Source: Brevibacillus_D fluminis_A
Lineage (GTDB): Bacteria; Bacillota; Bacilli; Brevibacillales; Brevibacillaceae
NCBI RefSeq assembly: GCF_052072235.1
Contig: NZ_CM125436.1
Coordinates: 5,202,001 to 5,266,000, forward strand
Direction of reading: 5' to 3'
DNA length: 64,000 nucleotides
Within the stretch, counting starts at the first letter, position 1. Every line of letters begins with the position of its first letter. Position numbers and translations under genes: made by a program. Positions 25,821 through 34,420 of the stretch are shown here, one piece after another. The notes beneath the pieces are model-generated. The model searched no databases. It was not told the origin of the DNA and was given only the letters and a program-made list of their open reading frames with translations.

Positions 25821-27007
25821 TTCCCCTTTGGCCTGACGCTATCGATCACTTCTTTGCTGTCAAACAGGTCTTTCAGTTTGTCTCCTTGCGTTTTCAGTGC
25901 GATTCCGTCGATGTGGCGGCGGTCCATCATGATGGAGTCGGATTTGTATTTGAGGTAGGGCTGCGGTCCGACGCCGCAGAGGACGGGGAAGCCTGCTTTG
26001 ACCAAATACTTGTATTTGTCGCTGTCGGTGTCGACCCGGCTGCCGTATGGGTAGATATAAATCGGGGTATCGCCTACAAGCGGTTCGACTTCTTTTTTCC
26101 AGCGCTCCGTGTCCTCGACAAGGCTTTTGTAGCTGATCTTATGGGCGTCGCGGTGGCCGTATCCGTGGGAGGCGAAGCTCCAGCCGGTCTCCTTCATCCG
26201 GTTGATTACCTTGATCGCGTCGGCTTTTTCGGTTTGGTAGGCTGGCGATGTCAGCTCGTTCGTGCGGTAGCCGAGCACGCCCTGATAGCCGGTCAGCGCG
26301 ATGGTCCCTTTGGCGCCGTCAATGGAAAAGTCGGGATGCTCGCTTACGAACGTGTCCAAAATCGGCACGATTTCGTTGTCGTAGGCGATCCGTTTTTCCC
26401 CTTTCGGCGTAAGCGAATAGGTCGCCACTCTCCCTTTTTCATCGAGGATCAGCTTGTAGACGTTGCCGTTTTGCAGCATGTAGTCGTAATAGTTCATATC
26501 ATCCACGGACAGCACGAGCGGCTTTTTGTTTTTCGGCAGCATGAGCGGTTTTTTGACCAGCTCCTTTTTCCCGTTCACCGTTTTTTGCTCATACAGCTGA
26601 TCCATGCTGATCAGTACGTACTGGTTTTTGTACAGGTCCTCCAAAATATGGTCGAACTCTTTCACTGTGACGAACCAGTCGTCATAGCCTTTTGTCATGC
26701 TGTCATTGTCGAAGGCAAGCTCGGGATAGGCGATCAGCGGGTGAAAAAAGATGTGCTCCACCGGCCCTTTATACGCGACCCAATCGCCCTTTGGCACCTC
26801 TGTTTGCGCAGGCTTCGCCTCTTTTTCCGTTTCCTGTTTCGGCTCTGTGATCTGTGCTGCGGGATTTTTTACTTGTGCCGCAATGGCCGGCGGCTCCTGC
26901 ACCGCGCTTGCAGTCTCGCCGGTCCCCTCTTGGTTCAATCCGGCACAACCTGCAAGCAATGCGGGCAGCAGCAACAATCCGCCGACGCGTTTCACCATTT
27001 TTTTCAT
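25817..27007 (-). CDS. Polysaccharide deacetylase-like lipoprotein
   Basis: The protein has 396 residues. A lipoprotein signal ends in LLAGC near residue 21, followed by a Glu/Pro/Thr-rich linker to about residue 70. The NodB-like domain shows the metal-site pieces LVLSVDDMNYYDY and SHGYGHRDAH (an H-x3-H pair), then YIYPYGSR. It is expected to act on cell-wall or surface polysaccharide outside the membrane. The start follows GGAAGGAATTCGG. It is divergent from the germination operon; a joint role in spores is only a possibility. Confidence 0.87.
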   Translation of the reverse strand: MKKMVKRVGGLLLLPALLAGCAGLNQEGTGETASAVQEPPAIAAQVKNPAAQITEPKQETEKEAKPAQTEVPKGDWVAYKGPVEHIFFHPLIAYPELAFDNDSMTKGYDDWFVTVKEFDHILEDLYKNQYVLISMDQLYEQKTVNGKKELVKKPLMLPKNKKPLVLSVDDMNYYDYMLQNGNVYKLILDEKGRVATYSLTPKGEKRIAYDNEIVPILDTFVSEHPDFSIDGAKGTIALTGYQGVLGYRTNELTSPAYQTEKADAIKVINRMKETGWSFASHGYGHRDAHKISYKSLVEDTERWKKEVEPLVGDTPIYIYPYGSRVDTDSDKYKYLVKAGFPVLCGVGPQPYLKYKSDSIMMDRRHIDGIALKTQGDKLKDLFDSKEVIDSVRPKGN

Positions 27008-27084
27008 TCCGAATTCCTTCCCTCTGCCTCATAATGTCAACTCTCACCATTTGACGAACGATTGGGAAGGTTATTACAGATTGT

Positions 27085-27110
27085 CGAATAATATTTTTTG
27101 GACGAATAAT
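27085..27110 (+). promoter_or_regulatory. Repeated CGAATAAT boxes before the gerA operon
   Basis: CGAATAAT occurs at 27085-27092 and 27103-27110, 18 bp apart. The GAATA core resembles a sigma-G -35, and CACTACC about 17 bp after the second copy is a weak -10 (CATnnTA) match. The match is too poor to assign a sigma factor firmly. Confidence 0.3.
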
Positions 27111-27165
27111 TTTCCATAAACGTAAAACACTACCTTCATCTGCAGACGAGGGGGTATGTGAAGAA

Positions 27166-28575
27166 ATGAATGGGGTGGAAGAACTGCACGCTGCATTTCG
27201 GGACACTTCCGATTTCGTCTCGCACCCGATTCAGATTGGCGATGACTGTGTCACATTGCTCTATCTCAACAGCTTGGTCGACACTACCTTTGCGAATGAA
27301 CATATCGGTCAAAATATACATCCACTTCCCGGGCAAGGCGGTCCGATTCTTACGCCCCTGCCCGATCTGCATGAAGCGATCACGGCGATTTTGTCCGGGA
27401 ACATCGTCGTGTTTTTCGAGAGTTCTTCCACCGCTTACGTGGCGAATGGAGGCGGAAGCGAGAATCGCACCATCCAGGCCGCCGAAAACGAGAGCATCAT
27501 CCGCGGCCCGCGCGACAGCTTTGTCGAATCGCTCTCCGTCAACCTGTCGCTCATTCGGCGCAGATTTCCGGACACCGGCTTAAAAGTCCAGATGAGCATA
27601 CTCGGCAGGCGAAGCAAAACAAAAGTGGCGCTGGTGTTCGTCGACGGCATCGTCAATCCGACGATCCTTCAGGAGGTGCAGTCACGGCTCGCCACCGTCG
27701 ATATCGACGAGGTGCTGGACTGCGGAACGATCGAGCAATGGATTCAGGACAGCTGGTACTCCCCGTTCCCGCAGGCGCAATATACGGAGCTGCCGGTCCG
27801 GGTCGTGAGCGCCCTTGGCGAGGGCCGCGTCGTGATCATCGTGGACGGCTCACCCAGCGCGCTTATCGTCCCCATCACATTTTCGATGCTGTTTCAGGCT
27901 CCTGACGATTATTTTGAGCGCTGGATCTTCGGTTCGGCAATTCGCGCAATCCGGTTTCTCGGGGCTTTGATCGCGTTGGTCCTCCCTTCACTCTACATTG
28001 CACTCGTTTCCTTCCACCCTGGCATGATCCCGACACAGCTGACGCTAAGCATCGCGGCGAGCCGAGCCCAGGTGCCTTTTCCAAGCATTCTGGAAGCGCT
28101 CATGATGGAAACCACGCTGGAGATGCTGCGCGAGGCAGGGATGCGGCTCCCCAAAGTGATGGGACAGACCATCGGCATCGTCGGCGGCTTGGTAATCGGC
28201 CAATCAGCGGTTGAAGCGGGCATCGTCAGTCCCGTCATGGTCATTGTCGTCGGCATTACCGCCATCTCTTCCTTTTTGGTTCCGGCCTATAACGGTGCAA
28301 TCGCCATCCGTCTCCTGCGCTTCCCGCTGATGATCCTCGCCAGCACGCTTGGGCTATTAGGGGTGATTCTGGGCATTCTCGCGGTCGCTGCCCATCTGAT
28401 CTCACTCAAATCTTTCGGCATCAATTATTTCTCGCCGTTCGCCCCTTATCGGCCTAGCGACTGGAAAGACATTATCATCCGGGCGCCGCTCACCAACCAA
28501 ACGGAACGCCCCGAGATTTTGCATCCGCTTGATCGCGTACGGATGAACCTCCGTAAACGCAAGAAAGGATGGTAA
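27166..28575 (+). CDS. gerKA: Spore germination protein, GerA family A subunit
   Basis: The protein has 469 residues. A large N-terminal soluble part (to about 240) is followed by membrane helices: FGSAIRAIRFLGALIALVLP, the conserved ITFSMLFQAPDDYFERW just before, then VGGLVIGQSAVEAGIVSP and a Lys/Arg-rich C-terminus. GerA-type A subunits form a nutrient-gated channel in the inner spore membrane with B and C subunits. A G-rich site lies before ATG 27166. It is the first gene of a complete A-B-C operon. The symbol is by family; the nutrient is unknown. Confidence 0.93.
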   Translation: MNGVEELHAAFRDTSDFVSHPIQIGDDCVTLLYLNSLVDTTFANEHIGQNIHPLPGQGGPILTPLPDLHEAITAILSGNIVVFFESSSTAYVANGGGSENRTIQAAENESIIRGPRDSFVESLSVNLSLIRRRFPDTGLKVQMSILGRRSKTKVALVFVDGIVNPTILQEVQSRLATVDIDEVLDCGTIEQWIQDSWYSPFPQAQYTELPVRVVSALGEGRVVIIVDGSPSALIVPITFSMLFQAPDDYFERWIFGSAIRAIRFLGALIALVLPSLYIALVSFHPGMIPTQLTLSIAASRAQVPFPSILEALMMETTLEMLREAGMRLPKVMGQTIGIVGGLVIGQSAVEAGIVSPVMVIVVGITAISSFLVPAYNGAIAIRLLRFPLMILASTLGLLGVILGILAVAAHLISLKSFGINYFSPFAPYRPSDWKDIIIRAPLTNQTERPEILHPLDRVRMNLRKRKKGW

Positions 28576-28578
28576 CGC

Positions 28579-29667
28579 GTGATAAAGGACAGGCTTACCG
28601 CTCCACAGGTAACCGTCGTGCTGTTCGGCGCGGTGGTTGGTGTCGGAGTGCTTTCCCTCCCGCGGCTTGTCGCAAGCAAGGCAGGCGTCGACAGCTGGAT
28701 CGACATTTTGCTGGCAGGCTTGATCGCGATCTTGATTGTGAGCGTGATCAGCTTCATCGGGACGCGCTATCCCGAGCAAAGCTTGATCCACTATGGACCG
28801 CTGCTGTTCGGGAAGTGGCTGGGAACGTTGGTGCTGGTCATTTTTCTCTTGTATTTCCTGCTGTTCGTCGGCATGGTTGTCCGTGTCTCGGCCGATGTGA
28901 CCAAGCTGTTCCTCCTCGATTTGACACCGATGGAGGTCATCGTCATCGGGCTTTTGTCGCTGAGTACCTATGTAGTGCAGCATGGGATCAACGCGATCGC
29001 GCGATTTAACGAGCTGTTTCAGCCGCTCTCCCTGCTTCTGCTGCTGCTCGTGCTGACGCAAACGCTGCGCGACGCCGATTTCGGACGCCTCTTGCCCGTG
29101 CTGGGAGACGGCTTGGGGCCTGTGCTGAGAGGCTTGCCCACGACGTCGTTCTCGTTTCTTGGCTTTGAGATGCTGCTGTTCATTTTGCCATTCATGGAAA
29201 AGCCGGAGCGTTCCCGCACCGCAGCCATCGTCTCCCTGTTGATCGTCACAGGTCTTTATACGATCGTGACGGTCATCTGCATCGCCGTCATGGGAGCACC
29301 GGAAGTGACGCTGTTGCTGTACCCAACCTTGACCGTGATCAAAAACATCGAGGTGCCGGGCGCTTTCATCGAACGCCTCGATTCCATCATGATGCTGGTC
29401 TGGATTCCGTTCACCGTCACGACCATCATGCTGTTCCATTACTGTGCCAGCCTGATTGCCTCGCAGCTGTTCAAGATGCAGGAGCAGCGCGTGATCAGCA
29501 TGCTGTTTTTTCCTGTCGTCTTTTTGATCGCGGTTTTGCCGCGCAATGACTTTGAGGTGAGCAACCTCAGCGATGTCGTCAGCTGGGTTGGGATGGCGAT
29601 GACCATCTTCACGCCGCTATCCATGTCGGTCGTCTACCTTTGGAAAAACAGGAGGGCCAAATCATGA
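28579..29667 (+). CDS. gerKB: Spore germination protein, GerB subunit (APC-like permease)
   Basis: The protein has 362 residues and about ten membrane helices, with family motifs LTAPQVTVVLFGAVVGVGVL and YPEQSLIHYGPLLFGKWLG. It is the nutrient-sensing subunit of the germinant receptor. It starts at GTG 28579 after AAGGATGGTAACGC, 3 bp after the stop of the A subunit, and its TGA overlaps the ATG of the C subunit. Confidence 0.93.
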   Translation: MIKDRLTAPQVTVVLFGAVVGVGVLSLPRLVASKAGVDSWIDILLAGLIAILIVSVISFIGTRYPEQSLIHYGPLLFGKWLGTLVLVIFLLYFLLFVGMVVRVSADVTKLFLLDLTPMEVIVIGLLSLSTYVVQHGINAIARFNELFQPLSLLLLLLVLTQTLRDADFGRLLPVLGDGLGPVLRGLPTTSFSFLGFEMLLFILPFMEKPERSRTAAIVSLLIVTGLYTIVTVICIAVMGAPEVTLLLYPTLTVIKNIEVPGAFIERLDSIMMLVWIPFTVTTIMLFHYCASLIASQLFKMQEQRVISMLFFPVVFLIAVLPRNDFEVSNLSDVVSWVGMAMTIFTPLSMSVVYLWKNRRAKS

Positions 29668-30800
29668 AGCTGTGGTCGCTGCCTTGTCTGTGCGTCATCC
29701 TCTTCGTCTCCCTGCTCCTCGCCGGGTGCTGGGATCGTGTTGAGATTCAGGACCGCCTCTTTGTCATGGGCGTTGGAATCGACAAGCTGCCGAGCAAGGA
29801 CAAAAAGAAGACCCGATACCGGCTAACCGTTCAATTGACCGAGGCGCAGGCTCTTTCAGGGAAGGTGAAGAACCCTAACATCGCACCGATCTGGAACATC
29901 AGCACGGTCGGAGAGTCGATTTTTGAATGCATCCGGTTAACCGCCACCCGAATTGCGCGAAAGCCGTTTTATGAGCACCTCCAGGTGGTTGTGATCGGCG
30001 AAGAATTGGCCCGGGAAGGAATTGAGAAGCCGCTCGACCTCTTCTTGCGCGACCAGGAAATGCGGCGCAAAATCAAGCTGGTGATTGCCAAAGGAGAAGC
30101 GAAGGATGTGCTGGAGGTGCGTCCACGGCTGATGCCCGTCCCCGCGCGCTATATCAGCATGCTTACGGAGGAAGCGCAGGTGAAGACCACACGCATCCCG
30201 CTCATGTCCGCAGTCGGCGAGTTCACCAGCAATCTGCACGCTGGTGCGGACAGCTTGCTGCCGCAGATCGAACCGAACTACCGGGAAGTAAGGTTTTCCG
30301 GGGGAGCTGTTTTCAAACAAGATAAACTGGTCGGATGGCTCAGCGGTGAGGAAGTCAAAGCGCATCGGTGGATCGTCGGCACGAAAAGCGCAGGAGACGA
30401 AGTGATCTTTCTCGAAAACGGAAAATATTCCACATTTGAGGTCAAATCAAGCCGTGCCACCATTCACGCTGCAATGCGGGATAGCCGGCCAGTCTTTCAA
30501 ATCCGCCTCCAGATTGAAGGGCATATCGCGGAGGACGGATTCAACCGCAACCCCACATTACAAAAAATCAGGGAGAAGGAACAACTGCTCAGCAAAAAAA
30601 TCAAAAAAGATTTGGAAACTCACATCCGGAAGGTACAGCAGGTGTACCAGGCTGATATTTTTGGATTCGGGGAGCAGTTGCGCAGGCACCACTACAAATA
30701 CTGGAAGGCGCACAAGAAAGATTGGCCGCAGGTTTTCAAAGATGCAGAGGTTGCGGTGCAAGTCGAAACGTCAATCCGCCGCATCGGACAAACTAAATAA
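29664..30800 (+). CDS. gerKC: Spore germination lipoprotein, GerC subunit
   Basis: The protein has 378 residues. The lipoprotein signal with LLLAGCWDRVEIQDR is the standard GerC start, and VMGVGID and the AEDGFNR..TLQKI region fit the family. It is anchored on the outer face of the inner spore membrane. ATG 29664 follows AGGAGGGCCAAATC and overlaps the gerB stop (ATGA). Its last 8 bp overlap the end of the small membrane gene on the other strand. Confidence 0.93.
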   Translation: MKLWSLPCLCVILFVSLLLAGCWDRVEIQDRLFVMGVGIDKLPSKDKKKTRYRLTVQLTEAQALSGKVKNPNIAPIWNISTVGESIFECIRLTATRIARKPFYEHLQVVVIGEELAREGIEKPLDLFLRDQEMRRKIKLVIAKGEAKDVLEVRPRLMPVPARYISMLTEEAQVKTTRIPLMSAVGEFTSNLHAGADSLLPQIEPNYREVRFSGGAVFKQDKLVGWLSGEEVKAHRWIVGTKSAGDEVIFLENGKYSTFEVKSSRATIHAAMRDSRPVFQIRLQIEGHIAEDGFNRNPTLQKIREKEQLLSKKIKKDLETHIRKVQQVYQADIFGFGEQLRRHHYKYWKAHKKDWPQVFKDAEVAVQVETSIRRIGQTK

Positions 30801-31008
30801 ACAGAAAATGAGAAACCAGCACGATTCCCGACACGATCATGCAGACGATCCCGCCGATTCTCGCCCATGCTGCATCCATCGTCAGCTGCCTGCTCTTGTA
30901 AGCCGGATACGTGCGAAAGCGCAGCAACAGTCCCATCACGAGGAAGATGAACGTGAGATAATAGGATGTGAGCGACTCTACGAAGCCGATGATAAGAGAA
31001 AAGTTCAA
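30793..31008 (-). CDS. Small two-helix membrane protein, CLC_0170-like
   Basis: The protein has about 71 residues. Helices are near FSLIIGFVESLTSYYLTFIF and GGIVCMIVSGIVLVSHFLF, with a basic loop (RFRTYPAYKSRQ) between them. The pattern resembles the small CLC_0170 family often found beside germination genes. TTG 31008 has GAGGTGG 5 bases before it; GTG 31017 is the alternative. It is convergent with gerC and overlaps its stop, so the two cannot share a transcript. Confidence 0.6.
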   Translation of the reverse strand: MNFSLIIGFVESLTSYYLTFIFLVMGLLLRFRTYPAYKSRQLTMDAAWARIGGIVCMIVSGIVLVSHFLFI

Positions 31009-31143
31009 CCGGTCCACCTCGCTTTTTTCCCTAGTATGAACGGATTCGGATTCGCTATTCCAACATCATCCAGACTGCCGTTGAACATGGGCGAAAACGG
31101 CAGCCCCCTCTTGCAAGAGTGCCGCAAGTCGCTTATGATTAAC

Positions 31144-31163
31144 ATGTTTAAAACTTTAAACAT
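31144..31163. promoter_or_regulatory. ArsR-type operator, copy 1
   Basis: ATGTTTAAA-AC-TTTAAACAT is a perfect palindrome 13 bp before the start of the ArsR-like gene. An identical palindrome, apart from the two central bases, precedes the next gene. This is a strong autoregulation signal. Confidence 0.8.
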
Positions 31164-31176
31164 ATCAGGTGATGGC

Positions 31177-31500
31177 ATGGAGCGCGCGGCATGCACGAAC
31201 AAGGAGCGCATTCTGGAAAAGCTGCAGCAGGGCACGCTCGTCTTTCAGGCACTGGGCGATGTGAACCGCCAGCAGATTCTGGCTCTCCTCCTCAATCAGG
31301 GCAGCTTGAATGTAAACCAGATTACCGAGCAGATCGACTTGTCTCGCCCGGCGGTTTCACACCATCTCAAAATATTGAGACAAGCTGGTCTGGTCGCTTT
31401 TCTTAAAAGCGGAAAAGAAAAATATTACACCTTAAGCGGCCAAATCAGGGAATCACTGCTCCCGGTTAAAGAGCTGATCAACACAATTGAAGAAGGATGA
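31177..31500 (+). CDS. ArsR/SmtB family transcriptional regulator
   Basis: A winged-helix protein of 107 residues: FQALGDVNRQQILALLL, recognition helix region LSRPAVSHHLKILRQAGLV and wing KSGKEKYYTL. No Cys pair of the arsenic or metal type is seen (the single Cys is near the N-terminus), so it may not sense metal. ATG 31177 follows AGGTGATGGC. It should bind the paired palindromes and repress itself and the following oxidoreductase gene. Confidence 0.88.
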   Translation: MERAACTNKERILEKLQQGTLVFQALGDVNRQQILALLLNQGSLNVNQITEQIDLSRPAVSHHLKILRQAGLVAFLKSGKEKYYTLSGQIRESLLPVKELINTIEEG

Positions 31501-31528
31501 ACCGTCCGCTGCGGCATGACGGAAATAG

Positions 31529-31549
31529 AGTGCGCCACGCACTTTTTTT
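31529..31549 (+). terminator. Terminator after the ArsR gene
   Basis: AGTGCG-CCA-CGCACT followed by TTTTTT. It separates the regulator from its neighbour, which has its own operator and promoter. Confidence 0.8.
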
Positions 31550-31558
31550 ACACACGAT

Positions 31559-31578
31559 ATGTTTAAAAGTTTAAACAT
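31559..31578. promoter_or_regulatory. ArsR-type operator, copy 2
   Basis: ATGTTTAAA-AG-TTTAAACAT, the same palindrome as at 31144-31163 with the central dinucleotide complemented. It lies 23 bp before the oxidoreductase start. Confidence 0.8.
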
Positions 31579-31601
31579 GATGAAACGAAGAGGTGGAGAA
31601 G

Positions 31602-32564
31602 ATGAAAGCAATCGTATTTGGCGCAACCGGTTTTATCGGCAGCCATGTGGTGGAACAGCTTCATGCAGCAGGACATGACGTGACGGCTGCCGTCCGCTGC
31701 ACGAGCAACACGTTGTTTTTGGAAAGGCTGGGCGTCCCGATGGTCACGGTCGATTTCGATCAACCAAGCGAAATCAGCATTGCGATCCGCGGGCATGACA
31801 CCGTGTACAATTGCACCGCTGACGCCAAGCTCGATACCAGCATTTCGCTCGATGCGGCGATTGAGGTCAAGCTGACGCGGACACTCGCCGAAACGTCGGC
31901 CTTACTCGGCGTTTCGCGCTTCATCCAGCTGAGCACCATCGTTCTTTACGATTTCCGCACAGGCGAACCGATGGATGAAGCGTATCCCACGCAGCCCGAA
32001 TTCCCGATCCAGCAGCTAGCCCTCGCACGCGAAGCCGTCGTCTCCGAGGTTGCCGCCCAAACCGGGCTGGATATCACGATTTTGCGACCGGCCAGCGCAA
32101 TCGGTCCACGCGACATCACCTCTTTCTTTTCCCGTCTGTTCGGCGCCTACTCCCTCGGGACGTTTCCGCTGATCAAAGATGGCTCGGGCAAAGTCTCGCT
32201 CGTCGACACCCGCGACATCGGGCGCGCGATGGTGTGGTTAGGCACAAGCGAGAAGCCTGAGCGCGACCCCGGCGTCTATCTGCTCAAAGGATTCGATACG
32301 ACGTGGCAGCAGCTGAAAGACGAGATCGACCGATGCACCGGTACAGTCGCCCCGGTCCTCTCCATCCCCGAACAGCTGACTGCCGAGCAGATGGCGAGCT
32401 ACCGCGTCAATCCGTTCATGGTCAAAAGCTTTACCGTCGATCGGATCTGGAATGATAACAAGATCAGAGCAAGCGGCTTCCGAACAATGTACTCGTTGCG
32501 CGAATCTGTGGCGACATCGGTGCAGGAGCTTATGAACCGCAGCCTTTCAGCGGAAAAATCATAA
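31602..32564 (+). CDS. NAD-dependent epimerase/dehydratase family protein
   Basis: An extended SDR of 320 residues: VFGATGFIGSHVVEQL (NAD(P) loop), LSTIVLYD and a Pro-containing segment where the active Tyr would be. A canonical YxxxK is not obvious after it, so it may be a redox sensor or a reductase of atypical type. ATG 31602 follows AGAGGTGGAGAAG. Its operator shows control by the ArsR-like regulator upstream. Confidence 0.85.
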   Translation: MKAIVFGATGFIGSHVVEQLHAAGHDVTAAVRCTSNTLFLERLGVPMVTVDFDQPSEISIAIRGHDTVYNCTADAKLDTSISLDAAIEVKLTRTLAETSALLGVSRFIQLSTIVLYDFRTGEPMDEAYPTQPEFPIQQLALAREAVVSEVAAQTGLDITILRPASAIGPRDITSFFSRLFGAYSLGTFPLIKDGSGKVSLVDTRDIGRAMVWLGTSEKPERDPGVYLLKGFDTTWQQLKDEIDRCTGTVAPVLSIPEQLTAEQMASYRVNPFMVKSFTVDRIWNDNKIRASGFRTMYSLRESVATSVQELMNRSLSAEKS

Positions 32565-32684
32565 CTGCTGTCCTACGATCGGGCATGGCCCGGCTGATTG
32601 CGTTTTTGCCATGTCGCGGCATGCGCTCCCGCCAGAACATGCCCGATCCCCACTGGAGGGTTGGACAGACAGAACGGCGATCAT

Positions 32685-32810
32685 TCCGGCAAAATGCGGC
32701 GTGTGCAGCTCAACGCTTCTGGCGATCAGGATGGACAGGAGGACTGCCAGGGACGTTTTTATCACTCGTGCCCCGATCAACACGGCTCCCCTCCTTGTAT
32801 TTCGGATCAT
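32685..32810 (-). pseudogene. N-terminal remnant of an aromatic acid exporter (DUF939/FUSC-like)
   Basis: About 40 codons read RVIKTSLAVLLSILIARSVE and then HTPHFAGMIAVLSVQPS, the first membrane helices of the aromatic-acid exporter family. After VQPS the sequence loses similarity and stops. Only a fragment is left. Confidence 0.6.
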
Positions 32811-33117
32811 ACGTCTTTGACGCGGACTTTTTCTGTTTGTTGAGCTGCCTCATGATCACATCATACAAATACCCCATGTTTCCCCTCCTTTTCCGTATGC
32901 AATGGCGCGAACGATTCTGTTGTATTTTAATGTTATATTTCCTGACATGATTTATTTAATTCGGATTTTACACAACAACCCGATTGTTTTCAACATGAAT
33001 TATGTAATATTTTATTACACGAATATTTACAAACTTCATAAATACATTCATTTGTCAGAATATATAACATCACATCAACTTCTCGCCGATGCATGGGGGA
33101 TTCTCTCGGAAATGACA
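32811..33117. other. AT-rich intergenic region
   Basis: About 300 bp of unusually AT-rich DNA with no convincing gene. It is far below the GC content of the neighbours and may be foreign or decayed. I see no RNA gene in it. Confidence 0.4.
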
Positions 33118-33166
33118 AAGGGGCTGTCTCAAAAGCCGGTTTTTCGACTTGGAGACGCCCCTGCAT
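33118..33166 (-). terminator. Hairpin after the tag gene
   Basis: AGGGGCGTCTCCAAG pairs with a matching GGGGCTGTCTC segment around AAAACCGG. It lies 19 bp past the tag stop on the minus strand. The stem is long, but the T tract after it is weak. Confidence 0.5.
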
Positions 33167-33184
33167 CCTTCGATGTAAATGCCC

Positions 33185-33757
33185 TTACTTCCCCGCTGTC
33201 TGCACAGCAGCGCGGCAGTCGCATGAGGCAATGTGATCGTTGACCATGCCGACCGCTTGCATGAATGCGTAGCAGATGGTGGAGCCGACGAATTTGAAGC
33301 CGCGCTTCTTCAAGTCCTTGCTCATTTTGTCGCTGATCGGGGTGGAGGCCGGCACCTCGCTCATGCTTTGAAAATCATTGATAAGCGGGCTTCCTCCCAC
33401 GAACGACCAGATGTAGTCGCGAAACGAACCGAACTCCTCCTGCACCCGCAAAAAAGCGCGAGCGTTTTCGATCACGGCATTGACCTTGAGACGGTTGCGA
33501 ACGATGCCTTCGTTTTGCAGCAGCTCCTCGATTTTTCGCTCGTCATAGGCGACGATCTTCTCGGCATCGAAATTGTCAAACGCTTTGCGGTAGTTCTCCC
33601 GTTTTTTGAGAATCGTATACCAGCTGAGCCCTGCCTGGGCACCTTCCAGATTCAAATACTCGAACAGCAGCCGATCATCGTAAACAGGCACCCCCCACTC
33701 CTTGTCGTGGTAGTCCATATACAGCGGGTCCTGCGTCACCCATCCGCATCGGTTCAT
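33185..33757 (-). CDS. tag: DNA-3-methyladenine glycosylase I
   Basis: The 190 residues contain the full Tag pattern: CGWVTQDPLYMDYHDKEWG, LLFEYLNLEGAQAGLSW, GSTICYAFMQAVGMVNDH and the zinc-binding Cys/His (Cys4, and HIASCDC near the end). It removes 3-methyladenine from alkylated DNA. ATG 33757 follows AGGGGGAATCGAA. It is a single-gene unit. Confidence 0.94.
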   Translation of the reverse strand: MNRCGWVTQDPLYMDYHDKEWGVPVYDDRLLFEYLNLEGAQAGLSWYTILKKRENYRKAFDNFDAEKIVAYDERKIEELLQNEGIVRNRLKVNAVIENARAFLRVQEEFGSFRDYIWSFVGGSPLINDFQSMSEVPASTPISDKMSKDLKKRGFKFVGSTICYAFMQAVGMVNDHIASCDCRAAVQTAGK

Positions 33758-33919
33758 TTCGATTCCCCCTATAACGAAAAATAACGAACGTATATTCCCT
33801 TTTATCATAGCGCTTTTTTCCAGCTTGTTCAAGATCTCGCCCTCGTAACTGGGACAAAATTGAAACGGACCGGCCCCGAGCGAGCCGATCCCCTTTCTCA
33901 CAAACGATAGTCTCTCCCT

Positions 33920-34190
33920 TTACGCAGACAGCTGCTGCTGCCTGTTTCGATTGAGCCTGTGAATGACCTGAAAAAACAACAAGATGCTGATTAGGCCGAT
34001 TGCGCCGAAGAAGACGCCCATGGTGACCGGCGAAACGACCGATCCAGCCGTGATGCACAAGGATGCGATGATTCGCGCCCCCTGGAAAACCAGCGTATTG
34101 ACCGCCATGTACGAACTCCTGGCATCATCGGGAATGAGTTGGGCGAGATACGCTTGCCGTACCGGCCACGGGTATTGCCTGCCGCGATGT
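33920..34190 (-). pseudogene. C-terminal remnant of an MFS transporter
   Basis: RQAYLAQLIPDDARSSYMAV and AGSVVSPVTMGVFFGAIGLI match the last two or three helices of a major facilitator transporter, with a normal end. The rest of the gene is missing: upstream lies the right end of an IS200/IS605 element, and no N-terminal half is found on its other side. It was probably divergent from the LysR gene at 36003 before the insertion and deletion. Confidence 0.7.
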
Positions 34191-34235
34191 GTGATGACGC
34201 ATTTGCAAATGGCGGCAGACAGTGTATGATCGGCT

Positions 34236-34420
34236 TTGAGACTCCCACGGCTAAAGCCGCAAGCTGACACCTTCGGTATCAGTGGGATTCTTGGGTGGTA
34301 GTCGGAAGTGCATTTCTGCTATCCGTAGTTCCCCCAAGTTTAGGGCTGTCTCATCAGCCCGTCCTAAGACAGTGCATCTAGCATCTTAGGCTGACAGACT
34401 GTTACCATCTGCCACAGGTT
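34236..34420 (-). ncRNA. Predicted omega RNA (guide RNA) region of TnpB
   Basis: In IS605-type elements the TnpB guide RNA comes from the 3' end of tnpB and the right end, with the guide taken from flanking DNA. Here the 150 bases after the tnpB stop contain several hairpins, including the right-end stem. If it is functional, the guide would begin AGCCGATCATACACTG just outside the element. Placement is by analogy only. Confidence 0.4.

Noticed and set aside
32811..33117. Possible small RNA or foreign gene in AT-rich DNA
   Set aside because: No stable hairpin with a terminator and no open frame with a ribosome site could be supported.
33118..33166. Another member of the long repeat family
   Set aside because: It is a simple terminator-like stem (GGGGCGTCTC with GGGGCTGTCTC) without the family core or arms.
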